A stretch of 64,000 bases of DNA from Nevskia sp. (lineage in GTDB: Bacteria > Pseudomonadota > Gammaproteobacteria > Nevskiales > Nevskiaceae). Positions 32,233 to 44,051 of the stretch are shown here, in pieces. Made by a program: the position numbers and the translations under genes. Every line of letters starts with the position of its first letter. Position 1 is the first letter of the stretch. Where the stretch lies: positions 1 to 64,000 of the forward strand of contig JARLJS010000049.1 in NCBI GenBank assembly GCA_031291075.1, in the 5' to 3' direction. The notes below the pieces were generated by a model. It was not told the origin of the DNA, ran no database searches, and saw only the letters and a list, made by a program, of their open reading frames with translations.

Positions 32233-32646
32233 TCCTCGCCGATAGCGGCTTCTGGTACGCTCTTTCGGCCTCGCGTGATCGTTACCACAAAGCAGCGGTG
32301 CGCGCGGCGCAGAAGTATGCGGCCGAAACCCTGGTGAGTACCTGGCCGGTGATCAACGAGGTCTGCTATCTGATCGGCGATCGGAGCGGCTCTTCGAAAG
32401 TCATCGAATTCCTGGAGCACGCCGCGGCCGGGGCATGCTCGATCATGGAAGTCCCTCCTGTTTCCATCGTTCGCATGCATCGGTTGATGAAGAAATACGC
32501 CGATCTGCCCATGGACCTCGCCGACGCTTCCCTGGTGGTGCTGGCCGAGGAGCTGGGCGAGGGCCGCATCCTGTCCACCGATGAACGCGACTTCCGCGCT
32601 TACCGCTGGAAGAACACCAAGCCGTTCAAAAACCTCTTGCTGACCG

Positions 32647-32654
<8 letters not shown>
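32229..32654 (+). CDS. vapC: PIN-domain toxin, VapC type
   Basis: A 141-aa PIN endoribonuclease. The acidic residues expected at the Mg2+ site are present: D in [13 protein letters not shown] in [11 protein letters not shown] in [14 protein letters not shown], and D in [14 protein letters not shown]. The GTG start overlaps the antitoxin TGA. Its own stop (32652-32654) lies 8 nt inside parC, whose ATG is at 32647. VapC toxins cleave tRNA or rRNA; the target is unknown here. Confidence 0.87.
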
Positions 32655-34891
<2,237 letters not shown>

Positions 34892-34896
<5 letters not shown>

Positions 34897-34919
34897 GTTT
34901 GGCGTCGCAACCCCCAAAA
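34892..34919 (+). promoter_or_regulatory. Candidate sigma-32 (heat-shock) promoter of htpX
   Basis: CTTGAG (34892-34897) is followed after a 14-nt spacer by CCCCAAAA (34912-34919), close to the sigma-32 pattern CTTGAA-N12-15-CCCCATNT. The predicted start is about 40 nt before the htpX ATG at 34967. htpX is a sigma-32 regulon gene in E. coli, which supports the call. It overlaps the parC stop codon. Confidence 0.5.
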
Positions 34920-34966
34920 TGAGCGGACCGAATTGTCCCCCTAAGCGTCCCTGGTATCCCCCGACC

Positions 34967-35848
34967 ATGAAACGTATCTTCCTGTTCCTGTTGACCAATA
35001 TCGCGGTGATGGTGGTGCTGTCGGTGGTCTGTAGCCTGCTCGGCGTGGACCACTACCTGACCCGACGTGGCCTCAATCTGCCGATGCTGCTGGCATTTTC
35101 CGCGGTGTTGGGCATGGGCGGCTCCTTCATCTCGCTGATGATGTCGAAGTGGATGGCGAAGATGAGCACCGGCGCGCAGGTCATCACCCAGCCGCGCAAC
35201 GCCGCCGAGGCCTGGCTGCTCGCCACCGTGGAGCGCGAGGCGCGTGCCGCCGGCATCGGTATCCCGGAGGTGGCGGTGTACGAGGCGCCCGAGCCGAACG
35301 CATTCGCCACCGGCATGAGCCGCAACAGCGCCCTGGTGGCGGTGAGCAGCGGCCTGCTGCAGTCGATGAGCCAGGACGAGATCGAGGCTGTGCTCGGCCA
35401 CGAGATCACCCACGTCGCCAACGGCGACATGGTGACCCTGACCCTGATCCAGGGCGTGGTCAACACCTTCGTCATCTTCCTGTCGCGCGTGATCGGCTAC
35501 TTCGTCGACGGCGCGCTGCGCGGAGACCGTGGCCGTGACGAGGGCGGCGTCGGCATGGGCTACTTCATCACCTCGATGGTGATGCAGATCGTGCTCGGCT
35601 TCCTGGCAACGATGATCGTGTGCGCCTTCTCGCGCTGGCGCGAGTTCCACGCCGACGCCGGCGGCGCCCACCTCGCGGGCAAGCGCAAGATGATCGCTGC
35701 GCTGCAGCGGCTGCAGTCGCTGCATGAGCCTTCCTCGCTGCCGCAGAACCTGACCGCTTTCGGCATCGCCAGCGGCGTGAAGAGCCTGTTCGCCACCCAT
35801 CCGCCGCTGGAAGAGCGGATCGCGCGGCTGCAGCAGGCGACGGGCTGA
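34967..35848 (+). CDS. htpX: Membrane protease HtpX (M48 family)
   Basis: A 293-aa inner-membrane zinc metalloprotease that degrades misfolded membrane proteins. It has two N-terminal helices ([20 protein letters not shown] and [20 protein letters not shown]), the zinc motif [15 protein letters not shown] and the third ligand in [10 protein letters not shown] chose the ATG at 34967 ([11 protein letters not shown]), typical for the family; the frame is open back into parC. It is preceded by a sigma-32-like promoter. Confidence 0.95.
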   Translation: MKRIFLFLLTNIAVMVVLSVVCSLLGVDHYLTRRGLNLPMLLAFSAVLGMGGSFISLMMSKWMAKMSTGAQVITQPRNAAEAWLLATVEREARAAGIGIPEVAVYEAPEPNAFATGMSRNSALVAVSSGLLQSMSQDEIEAVLGHEITHVANGDMVTLTLIQGVVNTFVIFLSRVIGYFVDGALRGDRGRDEGGVGMGYFITSMVMQIVLGFLATMIVCAFSRWREFHADAGGAHLAGKRKMIAALQRLQSLHEPSSLPQNLTAFGIASGVKSLFATHPPLEERIARLQQATG

Positions 35849-35911
35849 GATTTCGCGATCAGCCGGATTCCCGGCCCGGCGCGCCGCTTTGGCCGCACCG
35901 GGAGTCTCCGC

Positions 35912-37459
35912 TCAGCTCCTGGTCAGTGCCAGGTAGATACCGGTGGTCGAGCCGTCGTCCAGGGCGATCTTGAAGCTGGCCTTGAATCGGAGCAGCAGCA
36001 GGTTGACCGGGAAGTAGGCGCCGAGGCCGGTGAAGGTCTGCCCGGTCAGGCAGGACGAGGTCAGCGTCACGGCGTAGTCGTTGTGCTGCGGGTCCGGCGT
36101 GGTGACGCTGCCGGCGTAGATGCAGCCGGAGCTGTCCGAGCCGGAGATGCCGCCCCCGGAGCTGATGGTCAGCGTGGGCGTGTAGGCGGTTCCACCTGCG
36201 TTGAACGATCCCGTGTAGGTTCCGGCCACCGTGGCCGGCGACGAGGTCATGTTCCAGTCGGCAGCCTGGTTATTCGCGCTGTAGTCGAGCACGTCCGCGG
36301 CGCTGCCGACGATGGTGCCGCCCAGGCTCGGGCCGGTGCTTACGATGCCGCTGATGGTCCCGGTCTCGGTGGTCCCGCCGTCGGCCAGGGTGCCGGATCC
36401 CAGCGCGTACTCGAGGTAGGACACTGAGAAGCCGCCATTCTGCGGCAGGATCGGCGCCGGCGCGATCAGCAGGGTGGGCCTGCCGCTGACGCCGACGAAC
36501 AAGGCTGTGCCGTCGTTCTGCACCATGCCGAACAACTGGCCCGACGATGCGGAGCCGCTGGAGGAACCGGACGAGCCACCGGAAGAGCTGGACGAGCTGC
36601 CCGGCGGCACCGTGAACGTGCCGAAGTAGATGCCCGCCGCGCTGGAGGCGCCGCTGCTCGACGAGCTGCCCGAAGAGCTGCTCGACGAGCTGCTGCCGGA
36701 GGAGCTGCTGGAAGAACTGCCGGAGGAGCTGCTGGAGGAACTACTGCTGGAGGAGCTGCCGCCCGACGAACTGCTGGAGCCCCCTGACGCAGTCACGACG
36801 ACCGCGGTGCTGCTGGTGCCGGTGCCGCCCGAGTCGGTGCAGCTCAACTGGTAATTATACGTTGCTGCGCCAGCGGGGGTGGTGATCTGCATCGAACCGA
36901 TGGATGGCTCGTTACCGCTCCAGCCGTCGGAACCGTCGCCCCCCGAAGCGGTGCAGGTGGCGTTCGGATCGGACGAGCCCCAGGCGAGCTGGAAGGTGCC
37001 GCCGGCCTGCACGCTGGTGGGGGCGGCGAAGATCGTTACCGTTGGCGCCGCGGCAATGGTGCTGGTCACGACGACCGACGCGGTGGCGGCGCCGGAGCCG
37101 GCGGAGTTGCTGCAGGTCAGGATATAGCTGGTGCTGCCCGGGGTGGATGAGGCCAGCAGCGGCGTGCCGCCACTGGTTTGCTGCTGGCCGCTCCAGCCGT
37201 CGGAACCGTCGCCGCCAGAGGCGATGCAGGTGGCGTTCGTATCGGACGAGGACCAGGCGAGCACGAAGACGCCGCCCGGTTGAACGGTCGATGGAGCCGC
37301 GGTGATGGTCACGCCTGGCGCGCTGCCGCCTCCCGAGGAGCTGCCGCCCGACGAACCCCCCGAGGACGAGCTCACGCCGGACGAGCCGGCGGAGGTGAAA
37401 TTGGTGGAACCGCAGGCGGCCAGCGCCAGTGCGACCAGGATTGGCAGCAGTTGTTTCAC
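35912..37459 (-). CDS. Lipoprotein with duplicated Ig-like domains and poly-serine linkers
   Basis: A 515-aa predicted lipoprotein (lipobox LAAC, acylated Cys16). A Ser/Gly linker (about 22-46) leads to two similar ~85-residue domains, each with a TCxASGGDGSDGWSG block and a paired downstream Cys, indicating an internal duplication. A long Ser/Gly-only tract (about residues 225-275) and a shorter one precede a C-terminal beta-rich domain with two Cys (SSGCIYAGS, TSSCLTGQT). Poly-Ser linkers are typical of modular cell-surface enzymes, but no catalytic motif is recognised. Confidence 0.8.
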   Translation of the reverse strand: MKQLLPILVALALAACGSTNFTSAGSSGVSSSSGGSSGGSSSGGGSAPGVTITAAPSTVQPGGVFVLAWSSSDTNATCIASGGDGSDGWSGQQQTSGGTPLLASSTPGSTSYILTCSNSAGSGAATASVVVTSTIAAAPTVTIFAAPTSVQAGGTFQLAWGSSDPNATCTASGGDGSDGWSGNEPSIGSMQITTPAGAATYNYQLSCTDSGGTGTSSTAVVVTASGGSSSSSGGSSSSSSSSSSSSGSSSSSSSGSSSSSSSSGSSSSSGASSAAGIYFGTFTVPPGSSSSSSGGSSGSSSGSASSGQLFGMVQNDGTALFVGVSGRPTLLIAPAPILPQNGGFSVSYLEYALGSGTLADGGTTETGTISGIVSTGPSLGGTIVGSAADVLDYSANNQAADWNMTSSPATVAGTYTGSFNAGGTAYTPTLTISSGGGISGSDSSGCIYAGSVTTPDPQHNDYAVTLTSSCLTGQTFTGLGAYFPVNLLLLRFKASFKIALDDGSTTGIYLALTRS

Positions 37460-37578
37460 TTTGAGCTCCTAGAGCCGATGGCCGCCGGGGCGGCGCCATC
37501 GTTGGTTCCATCCGTTGTATGACCGGCCAGGGCGGCTCTTGCTGGCGCGCCGCGGGAACGGTAGCCCGCACCCAGGTA

Positions 37579-37609
37579 AATATACGTAAATTGATGCAAA
37601 GAAGCGCAA
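37579..37609 (-). promoter_or_regulatory. Possible promoter of the poly-serine lipoprotein gene
   Basis: On the minus strand, TTGCGC (37609-37604) and TATATT (37584-37579) are separated by 19 nt in a conspicuous AT-rich island, about 110 nt before the gene. The spacer is slightly long. This is the only sigma-70-like signal I see in the 298-nt gap 37460-37757, apart from the FNR box at 37673. Confidence 0.3.
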
Positions 37610-37672
37610 TTGGCCCGAACTCACCAGCGGCCGGGCCGCGGATCCTGCGGCCCGCTCCGGCCGTGATGCGCA

Positions 37673-37686
37673 TTGATCTAGGTCAA
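37673..37686 (+). promoter_or_regulatory. FNR/ANR-type box
   Basis: TTGATCTAGGTCAA matches the FNR/ANR consensus TTGAT-N4-ATCAA at 9 of 10 positions. A class II arrangement (site centred at -41.5) would start transcription near 37721, leaving a ~37-nt leader with GGAGGA before the small gene at 37758. It therefore probably activates that gene at low oxygen. Confidence 0.65.
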
Positions 37687-37757
37687 GGCAAAAAGCGCCC
37701 TGCGAGCCGACATTGGCCTGTAGCGTCGCAATGAGCGACGCTTTGGAGGAGTGGCCC

Positions 37758-37946
37758 ATGAGCCAGCACAAGCAACACAGCGTCATGATCGCGCGCCCGC
37801 CGAGGCGCGAGGCTTCAGTTCCGTCGCCTGCCGTCGAAGTGCCGGCCAAGCCCCAGGACGTCGCGCCCCACTTTCTGTCCGGGCCGGCGGAGTTCGTCAG
37901 CCGCATTGCGCGGCTGATCTTCAATCCGGAATCGAAGTCTCACTGA
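37758..37946 (+). CDS. Small protein (62 aa) behind an FNR/ANR box
   Basis: The ATG has a strong GGAGGA 7 nt upstream, and the FNR-type box lies 72 nt further upstream. The product starts MSQHKQHSVMIARPPRREAS, has a Pro/Val-rich middle (PAVEVPAKPQDVAPH) and an amphipathic C-terminus (GPAEFVSRIARLIFNPES). There is no signal peptide or membrane helix. I do not recognise a family. Regulatory context suggests a role under oxygen limitation; the biochemical function is unknown. Confidence 0.7.
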   Translation: MSQHKQHSVMIARPPRREASVPSPAVEVPAKPQDVAPHFLSGPAEFVSRIARLIFNPESKSH

Positions 37947-38033
37947 GCCGGACCGCCGCCCCGGTCCATGCTTGATCGCAGGGCCGGTCGCGAATTCATC
38001 CGCGGTCGGGTGCAGCTCGGGTTCCGGCGCGGG

Positions 38034-40133
38034 TTAGCCGCGGGTCGTGGACGCCACGTCGCTGGTCAGCAGGACCACTTCCGGTTCCTGCACGTGGTAG
38101 CCCTGGATAAAGTTCACGCCCATCTGCCACAGGCGGGCCATGACGTGGGCGTCCTCGACGTGTGACACGATGGTTTTGAGCTTGTGCTGCTTGGCGGACT
38201 CGACCAGTTCGCCGAAACGCTTCTGCAGGTCTTTGTCGTTGAACTTTTGCGTGAAGGTGGGGTGGAACTTCACGAAGTTGGCCGGGATGTGGTCGAGCAG
38301 CTGCGCCGAGGTGGCGCCCAGCCCGTAATAGTCCAGGGCCAGCCCGGCGCCCATTTCGGATAGTGCCTGGGTCAGCGCCTTGGCCTTGCGTACGTGGTTC
38401 TGGATCACCGCTTCCTGGATCTCGAACACCACCTCGTCGAGCTTCAGCGACTGCTGCTGCAGCTGCGTCTTGAGCCAGGCGACGAAAGCCTCGTTGTCCT
38501 TGAGGGTGTCCTCGGACAGCTTCACGAACAGCACCGACGAGTCCTTGGCCGAGGCGCGCTTGGCGATCATCGCCAGCGCCCGCGTCACCACCCAGCGGTC
38601 GATGGTGCGCATCAGGTTGAAGCGTTGCGCCGCCGGCAGGAACTCGCTGGCGTGCAGCTCCTTGCCGTTCTCGTCGATCATGCGCACCAGCAGGTCGAAG
38701 TGGCCGCGCGACTCCCCTTCCAGGCTGGCGATGGACTGGTAGGCGAGCTTGAGCCGGTTCTCCTCGATCGCCTTCTTCACCTGCGCGGCGCGCCGCGCCT
38801 CCTCGCGCTCGGCCTGGTTGGCCTTGGCGGTGGCGCCCAGCGCCACCACCTGGTTGCCGCCGCGGGCGGAGATCTTGCGCGCCTCGTCGGCGAGCTGGCG
38901 CACCACCTGTTCCACCGTTTCCTGCCCGCCGAGCGGGAACACCGTGATGGTGAGGCTGATGTTGGCTTCGTGGCCGCGCGCGGCGAAGATGTGACCGGAC
39001 ACCTCCTTGCGCAGGAACTCGGCGAATTGCTCCGCCTCGTTGTAGTTCGGGCGTATCACCAGCAGCGCCAGCTCGTCGGTGGAAAATACGAACGTCTGGT
39101 CCTGCGGACCCAGCCGGCTGTGCACCATCTCCGCCAGCAGCGAGGTGACTTCCTGGGCGTCGGCGTGGCCGATGCGTTGCTCCAGCCCGTCAAAGGCGTC
39201 GATGCGCAGCAGCATCGCCGTGCGCATCAGCTTGCTGTCCCCGGCCGGGGTTTCCGCCATGGCGTCGCTGAAGATGGCGCGGCCGTGGAACGAGTTCTGC
39301 GCCGTGGCCGGGCGGCCCTTGCCGCCCTCGGCGCGGATCAGGAGCTCGATCACGCTCTCGCCGTCCTGGGCGCCGAGGATGAGCTGGGCCTTGACGCTGA
39401 CCTGGCCCTTGCGCCCGGCCAGCACCAGCTCCAGCGGCTCGCCGTTGTGCTTGCCCTTCTGCACCGCGCGCAGGCGTTCCTTGATCTTCACCTGCTGGTC
39501 CGGGGCCACCAGGTCGATCATCGGCTGGCCGGCCAGCTCGCCCGGATTGTCGTAGCCGAGCAGGTGGGTGAAGGCGAGGTTGGCGTTGGCCAGGATGCCT
39601 TCCTGCACGTGCGCCACGGCGTCGGCGGTGCCCTCGGTGAGCTGCTGGTGGCGCGACTCGAAGTCCGCCAGGCGCTGCTGGGTCAGGCGCAGGTCGCGCA
39701 GGTTGTGGTGCTTGAGGAATTCCCGCACCACCACCAGCTCGAGGTGCCGCAGGTGGCGCAGGTCGTCGTAGGAGGCATAGTCCTGGGCGCCGGCGGCCAG
39801 CGCGGCGACGGCGTTCTCCACCGAGTACTGGCCGCCGATCACGACCACCGGCATATCGGGACGCAGGTTGCCGGCCAGCTCGATCACCCGGTCCGGCGGC
39901 GCCTGCTTGGCGCTCTGGTCGGAGAGGACCAGGTCCGGCGGATTGCGCTGCAGCACGTCCTCCAGGTCCTCGAGGTCGTTGATCCAGGCCGCGCGCAGGG
40001 GGTGTCCGGCGTTACGCAAGTGGCTCTCGATGCGCTTGGCCACTTCCTCGGCGGAACTGACCACCAGCAGTACGCCGGAGGCTTCGGTCAGGAGGGCGGA
40101 GGGGAGTTGCGTCACGGGTTGTGTCGTCACCAT
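38034..40133 (-). CDS. fimX: FimX-like REC-PAS-GGDEF-EAL protein with degenerate catalytic motifs
   Basis: A 699-aa protein arranged as N-terminal REC-like domain (about 18-145), PAS (about 165-260), GGDEF-like (about 290-430) and EAL-like (about 445-690). The GGDEF signature is replaced by FSTDELALL, EAL by DLLVR, and the usual DDFGTGYSS loop by DYYGLGATS, so it is expected to bind c-di-GMP without making or cleaving it. Architecture and length match Pseudomonas FimX, a regulator of type IV pilus assembly. Its start overlaps the end of epmB by 7 nt. Confidence 0.87.
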   Translation of the reverse strand: MVTTQPVTQLPSALLTEASGVLLVVSSAEEVAKRIESHLRNAGHPLRAAWINDLEDLEDVLQRNPPDLVLSDQSAKQAPPDRVIELAGNLRPDMPVVVIGGQYSVENAVAALAAGAQDYASYDDLRHLRHLELVVVREFLKHHNLRDLRLTQQRLADFESRHQQLTEGTADAVAHVQEGILANANLAFTHLLGYDNPGELAGQPMIDLVAPDQQVKIKERLRAVQKGKHNGEPLELVLAGRKGQVSVKAQLILGAQDGESVIELLIRAEGGKGRPATAQNSFHGRAIFSDAMAETPAGDSKLMRTAMLLRIDAFDGLEQRIGHADAQEVTSLLAEMVHSRLGPQDQTFVFSTDELALLVIRPNYNEAEQFAEFLRKEVSGHIFAARGHEANISLTITVFPLGGQETVEQVVRQLADEARKISARGGNQVVALGATAKANQAEREEARRAAQVKKAIEENRLKLAYQSIASLEGESRGHFDLLVRMIDENGKELHASEFLPAAQRFNLMRTIDRWVVTRALAMIAKRASAKDSSVLFVKLSEDTLKDNEAFVAWLKTQLQQQSLKLDEVVFEIQEAVIQNHVRKAKALTQALSEMGAGLALDYYGLGATSAQLLDHIPANFVKFHPTFTQKFNDKDLQKRFGELVESAKQHKLKTIVSHVEDAHVMARLWQMGVNFIQGYHVQEPEVVLLTSDVASTTRG

Positions 40134-41134
40134 GACAGCAGAGTCTTGGCCGGCGCACCCGGCAGCTCGCGCGCCAGGCGCGGCACCAGGTAGCCGGGCA
40201 GCCGCGCTGCCAGCTCCGCCATCAGTCTCACTCCAGTAGTCTCGTCCACCTCGAAGTGCTCCGCACCTTGGACACGATCGAGCAGATGTAGATAGTAGGG
40301 TAAAACCCCGCAGTCAAAAAGGCGCTCCGACAGGAGCGCCAGGGTTTCGCAGGAGTCGTTGACCCGGCGCAGCAGAACCGACTGGTTCAGCAGCGTCGCG
40401 CCGCAGCCGCGCAGGCGGGCGATCGCGTCGGTCACGGCAGGATCGATCTCGTTGGCGTGGTTGACGTGCAGCACCACCACCTTTTGCAGGCGGGTGCGGG
40501 TGAGCCAGGTGGTGAGGGCCTCGTCCACCCGCTCCGGCAGGACCACCGCGGTGCGCGTATGCAGGCGCAGCCGGCGGACGTGCGGGATCCGCTCCAGTCC
40601 GGCTACCAGGGCGGACAGCTTGTCGTCGGCCAGCGACAGCGGATCGCCGCCGGACAGGATCACCTCCTCGATGCTGGCATCCGCCTCCAGCTGCGCCAGC
40701 GCGTCGCGCCAACCGCCGCGGGAGGCGAGGGTGTCGCCATAGGGGAAGTGCCGGCGGAAGCAATAGCGGCAGTGCACCGCGCAGGCGCCGGTGGCGATGA
40801 GCAGGGCCCGGCCCCGGTACTTGTGGATGACCCCGCCCTGTTTGAGCCTGGCAAGGTCGCCCACCGCGTCGGCCGCGTAGCCAGCCGCCTGCGCCGCCTC
40901 GGCGGTGGCCGGCCAGACCTGCAGGAACAGAGGGTCGTGCGGGTCGCCCCGGCGCATGCGCTCGACGAAGCCGCGGGGCACCCGCAGCGGAAAATCGCGC
41001 CGGCGCTCGAAGTCGAGCGCCGGCAGCCGCGGGTCCAGGCCGAGCAGGCTCAGCAGCTCGGCCGGGCTGGTGACTGCGGCCGCGCGCTGCCAGGCAGCGG
41101 GAGGGGCGGAACCATCATGCATATCGATACCCAT
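40127..41134 (-). CDS. epmB: EF-P beta-lysylation protein EpmB (lysine 2,3-aminomutase family)
   Basis: A 335-aa radical SAM, PLP-dependent aminomutase that converts lysine to beta-lysine for EF-P modification. The cluster motif is [11 protein letters not shown] binding is at [12 protein letters not shown], and the PLP lysine region is near the C-terminus. At ~335 aa without the extra domains of clostridial KamA, it fits EpmB/YjeK. Starts at 41134 and 41122 are both possible. Neither efp nor epmA is in the window. The stop overlaps the fimX start. Confidence 0.92.
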   Translation of the reverse strand: MGIDMHDGSAPPAAWQRAAAVTSPAELLSLLGLDPRLPALDFERRRDFPLRVPRGFVERMRRGDPHDPLFLQVWPATAEAAQAAGYAADAVGDLARLKQGGVIHKYRGRALLIATGACAVHCRYCFRRHFPYGDTLASRGGWRDALAQLEADASIEEVILSGGDPLSLADDKLSALVAGLERIPHVRRLRLHTRTAVVLPERVDEALTTWLTRTRLQKVVVLHVNHANEIDPAVTDAIARLRGCGATLLNQSVLLRRVNDSCETLALLSERLFDCGVLPYYLHLLDRVQGAEHFEVDETTGVRLMAELAARLPGYLVPRLARELPGAPAKTLLSW

Positions 41135-41256
41135 CGCGGATCGTTGCCGCGATGCAACAATCGGGGAGGTCTGTCAAACTAAGTCCTCACTATCTTATCT
41201 TGGCGGCTGCGCACGGTCATGCTGGCGGCGACGCCGGGTTGCACACCTGGGAAACA

Positions 41257-42609
41257 ATGAGCGGACTTCCCTGCTTCAAGGCTTACGATATTCGCGGACG
41301 GGTGCCGGACGAGTTGAATCCGGATATCTGCTACCGTCTTGGGCTCGCATTTGCCGAGCGTTTCCGGCCGGCGCGCGTGGCGCTCGGGCGCGACGTGCGG
41401 CATTCCAGCCCGGCCTTGCTCAATGCCCTGGCGCACGGTCTGTCGGCGCGCGGTGTGGAGGTGCTGGACCTGGGCCTGTGCGGCACCGAAGAGGTCTACT
41501 TCGCGGCGTTCCAGCCGGGGATCGACGGCGGCATCATGGTCACCGCCAGCCACAATCCGATCGACTACAACGGCATGAAACTGGTCCGCGGCGGCGCCGT
41601 GCCGGTGTCCGGCGATTCCGGCCTGCGCGAGCTGGAGGCGGCTACGGCGGCCTCGACCGCGGTGGCTCCGGGTGGCGAAGCGCCGCGCACGCCGCTGCAA
41701 CTGCGCCAACGCTACGTCGAGCACCTGCTCGGCTACGTCGACCCGGCCGCGCTAAAGCCGCTGCGGATCGTGGTCAATGCCGGCAACGGCTCGGCCGGGC
41801 TGGTGATCGACGCGCTGGAACCCCATCTGCCGTTCGAGTTCGTCAAGGTGCAGCATGAACCCGACGGCAGCTTCCCCAATGGCATCCCCAATCCGCTGCT
41901 GCCCGAGAACCGCCGCGCAACCGCCGAGGCGGTGATCGCCCACCGGGCCGATTTCGGCGTCGCCTGGGACGGCGACTTCGATCGCTGCTTCCTGTTCGAC
42001 GAGGCCGGCGGCTTCATCGAGGGTTATTACATCGTCGGCCTGCTGGCGGAGGCGATGCTGGCGCGGGATCCCGGCGGCAAGATCATCCACGATCCGCGCC
42101 TGACCTGGAATACGGTCGACACAGTGCGCGGGGCAGGGGGCGTGCCGATCCAGTCGAAGACCGGCCACGCCTTCATCAAGGAACGCATGCGCGCAGAGAA
42201 TGCCGTCTACGGCGGCGAGATGAGCGCGCATCATTACTTCCGCGACTTCGCCTACTGCGACAACGGCAACATTCCCTGGCTGCTGGTCGCAACGCTGCTG
42301 TCCGAGCGTGGCGGCACCTTGTCCGGGCTGGTCGCCGAGCGCCAGCGCCGCTTCCCGGCATCGGGGGAAATCAACCGCAAGGTGCGCGACATCCGCGCCG
42401 TGCTGGCGGAAATCGAGCGACGCTACGCCGCTGGTGCCGAGCGGGTCGACAAGACCGACGGCGTCTCGGTCGAGTACCCGGGCTGGCGCTTCAACCTGCG
42501 CGGCTCCAACACCGAGCCGGTGCTGCGTTTGAACGTGGAAGCACGCGGTGACGCGGCGCTGATGCAACAGAAGACCGACGAACTCCTCTCCCTGATCGAC
42601 TCCCAGTGA
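41257..42609 (+). CDS. algC: Phosphomannomutase/phosphoglucomutase
   Basis: A 450-aa alpha-D-phosphohexomutase that interconverts mannose-6-P/mannose-1-P (and glucose analogues) for GDP-mannose and exopolysaccharide synthesis. The phosphoserine loop is [13 protein letters not shown], the metal site is DGDFDRC, and sugar and phosphate loops [10 protein letters not shown] and [10 protein letters not shown] are present. I chose the ATG at 41257 ([20 protein letters not shown]), since the 35 upstream codons have no family similarity. It overlaps manC. Confidence 0.95.
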   Translation: MSGLPCFKAYDIRGRVPDELNPDICYRLGLAFAERFRPARVALGRDVRHSSPALLNALAHGLSARGVEVLDLGLCGTEEVYFAAFQPGIDGGIMVTASHNPIDYNGMKLVRGGAVPVSGDSGLRELEAATAASTAVAPGGEAPRTPLQLRQRYVEHLLGYVDPAALKPLRIVVNAGNGSAGLVIDALEPHLPFEFVKVQHEPDGSFPNGIPNPLLPENRRATAEAVIAHRADFGVAWDGDFDRCFLFDEAGGFIEGYYIVGLLAEAMLARDPGGKIIHDPRLTWNTVDTVRGAGGVPIQSKTGHAFIKERMRAENAVYGGEMSAHHYFRDFAYCDNGNIPWLLVATLLSERGGTLSGLVAERQRRFPASGEINRKVRDIRAVLAEIERRYAAGAERVDKTDGVSVEYPGWRFNLRGSNTEPVLRLNVEARGDAALMQQKTDELLSLIDSQ

Positions 42610-44045
42610 TGAACAAGACGCCAACGGTAGTGCCCGTCCTTCTTGCCGGGGGTTCCGGCACGCGCCTGTGGCCGCTGTCCCGCGAAGGCTATCCCAAGCA
42701 GTTCCTCAAGCTGACCGACGAGTGGTCGCTGCTGCAGCAGACCGCGCGGCGCGCCCAGGCCCTGCCCGGCACCACTGCACCGATCCTGATCTGCAACGAG
42801 GCGCACCGCTTCCTCGCCGCCGAGCAGCTGCGCCTGGCGGGGATCGACAACGCCGACATCCTGCTGGAGCCGGAGGGACGCAACACCGCTCCGGCGGTGG
42901 CTGCGGCCTGCCTGGTCGCCCGTCAGCGCCATGGCGACGACGCGATGGTGTTCGTGATGGCCGCCGACCACCTGATCACCGATTTTCCAGCTTTCGCGGC
43001 GGCGGTGGAGGCTGCGGTGCGCATCGCGGCCGAGGGGCGCCTCGCCACCTTCGGCATCACTCCCACCCGCGCCGAGACCGGCTACGGCTACCTCCACCGC
43101 GGGCCGGCCCTGCCGGGCGGCGGGTTCCGCGTCGCCGCGTTCGTGGAAAAGCCCGACAGTGCCCGGGCGCAGAGTTACGTCGCCAGCGGCGAGTATCTCT
43201 GGAACAGCGGCATGTTCCTGTTCAAGGCCGATGGCTTCCTGGCGGAGCTGCAGCGCTTCGAACCCGACATGTACCGCGCTTGCACCCAGGCGGTGGAGGC
43301 GGCCAAGCGCGATCTCGATTTCGTCCGGCTGGATGCCGCCGCCTTCAAGTTGGCGCGTTCCGAGTCGATCGACTACGCGGTGATGGAGAAGACCGACAAG
43401 GCGGCGCTGGTGCCGATGGACGCAGGCTGGGACGACATCGGCAGCTGGTCGTTCCTGGAAACCCTGCAGCGGGACGAGCGCGGCAACTACACCCACGGCG
43501 ACGTCCTGTTGGAGGACTCGGACAATACCCTGGTGCACAGCGAGGGCCGGCTGGTCGCCGGCATCGGGCTCAAGGACGTGGTGGTGGTGGAGACCAAGGA
43601 CGCGGTGCTGGTCGCCGCGCGCGAACGCGCACAGGACGTCAAGCGTATCGTGGCCAGGCTGAAAGCCCTGCGCCGCACCGAGATCGAGAGCCACACGGTG
43701 GTGCATCGCCCCTGGGGCAGCTATGAGACCGTCGCCCTCGGCGGCCGCTACCAGGTCAAGCACATCATCGTGAAGCCGCGGCAGAAACTCAGCCTGCAGA
43801 TGCATCACCATCGCGCCGAGCACTGGATCGTGGTCTCCGGCACTGCGCGCGTCACCTGCGACGAGCGCGAGTTCCTGCTCAGCGAGAACCAGTCCACCTA
43901 CATTCCCCTGGGGTCCCGCCACCGGCTGGAGAACCCGGGCTCGATCCCGCTCGAGCTGATCGAGGTGCAGTCCGGCAGCTATCTGGGCGAGGACGACATC
44001 GTGCGGTTCAACGACCAATACGGGCGCGCCGGCAACGGCGGCTGA
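42609..44045 (+). CDS. manC: Mannose-1-phosphate guanylyltransferase / mannose-6-phosphate isomerase
   Basis: A 478-aa bifunctional type II PMI-GMP. The N-terminal nucleotidyltransferase signature is LAGGSGTRLWPLSREGYPKQ; the C-terminal cupin isomerase has KLSLQMHHHRAEHWIVVSG. With the upstream mutase it makes GDP-mannose from fructose-6-P. The ATG at 42609 shares bases with the mutase stop (TGATG); a GTG at 42606 is also possible. Confidence 0.96.
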   Translation: MNKTPTVVPVLLAGGSGTRLWPLSREGYPKQFLKLTDEWSLLQQTARRAQALPGTTAPILICNEAHRFLAAEQLRLAGIDNADILLEPEGRNTAPAVAAACLVARQRHGDDAMVFVMAADHLITDFPAFAAAVEAAVRIAAEGRLATFGITPTRAETGYGYLHRGPALPGGGFRVAAFVEKPDSARAQSYVASGEYLWNSGMFLFKADGFLAELQRFEPDMYRACTQAVEAAKRDLDFVRLDAAAFKLARSESIDYAVMEKTDKAALVPMDAGWDDIGSWSFLETLQRDERGNYTHGDVLLEDSDNTLVHSEGRLVAGIGLKDVVVVETKDAVLVAARERAQDVKRIVARLKALRRTEIESHTVVHRPWGSYETVALGGRYQVKHIIVKPRQKLSLQMHHHRAEHWIVVSGTARVTCDEREFLLSENQSTYIPLGSRHRLENPGSIPLELIEVQSGSYLGEDDIVRFNDQYGRAGNGG

Positions 44046-44051
44046 ACCGGT

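Noticed and set aside
36540-36780. The repetitive stretch of GAGCTGCTGGAG-like units as a CRISPR or tandem DNA repeat element
   Set aside because: It is the coding sequence for the serine linkers of the lipoprotein on the minus strand; units are irregular, with no spacers.
37572-37611. A run of degenerate 10-nt units (GTAAATATAC, GTAAATTGAT, GCAAAGAAGC) resembling one arm of the palindromic repeat
   Set aside because: Matches to the GCAAATGAAC unit are only partial and there is no inverted arm. It is equally well explained as the AT-rich promoter of the poly-serine lipoprotein gene.
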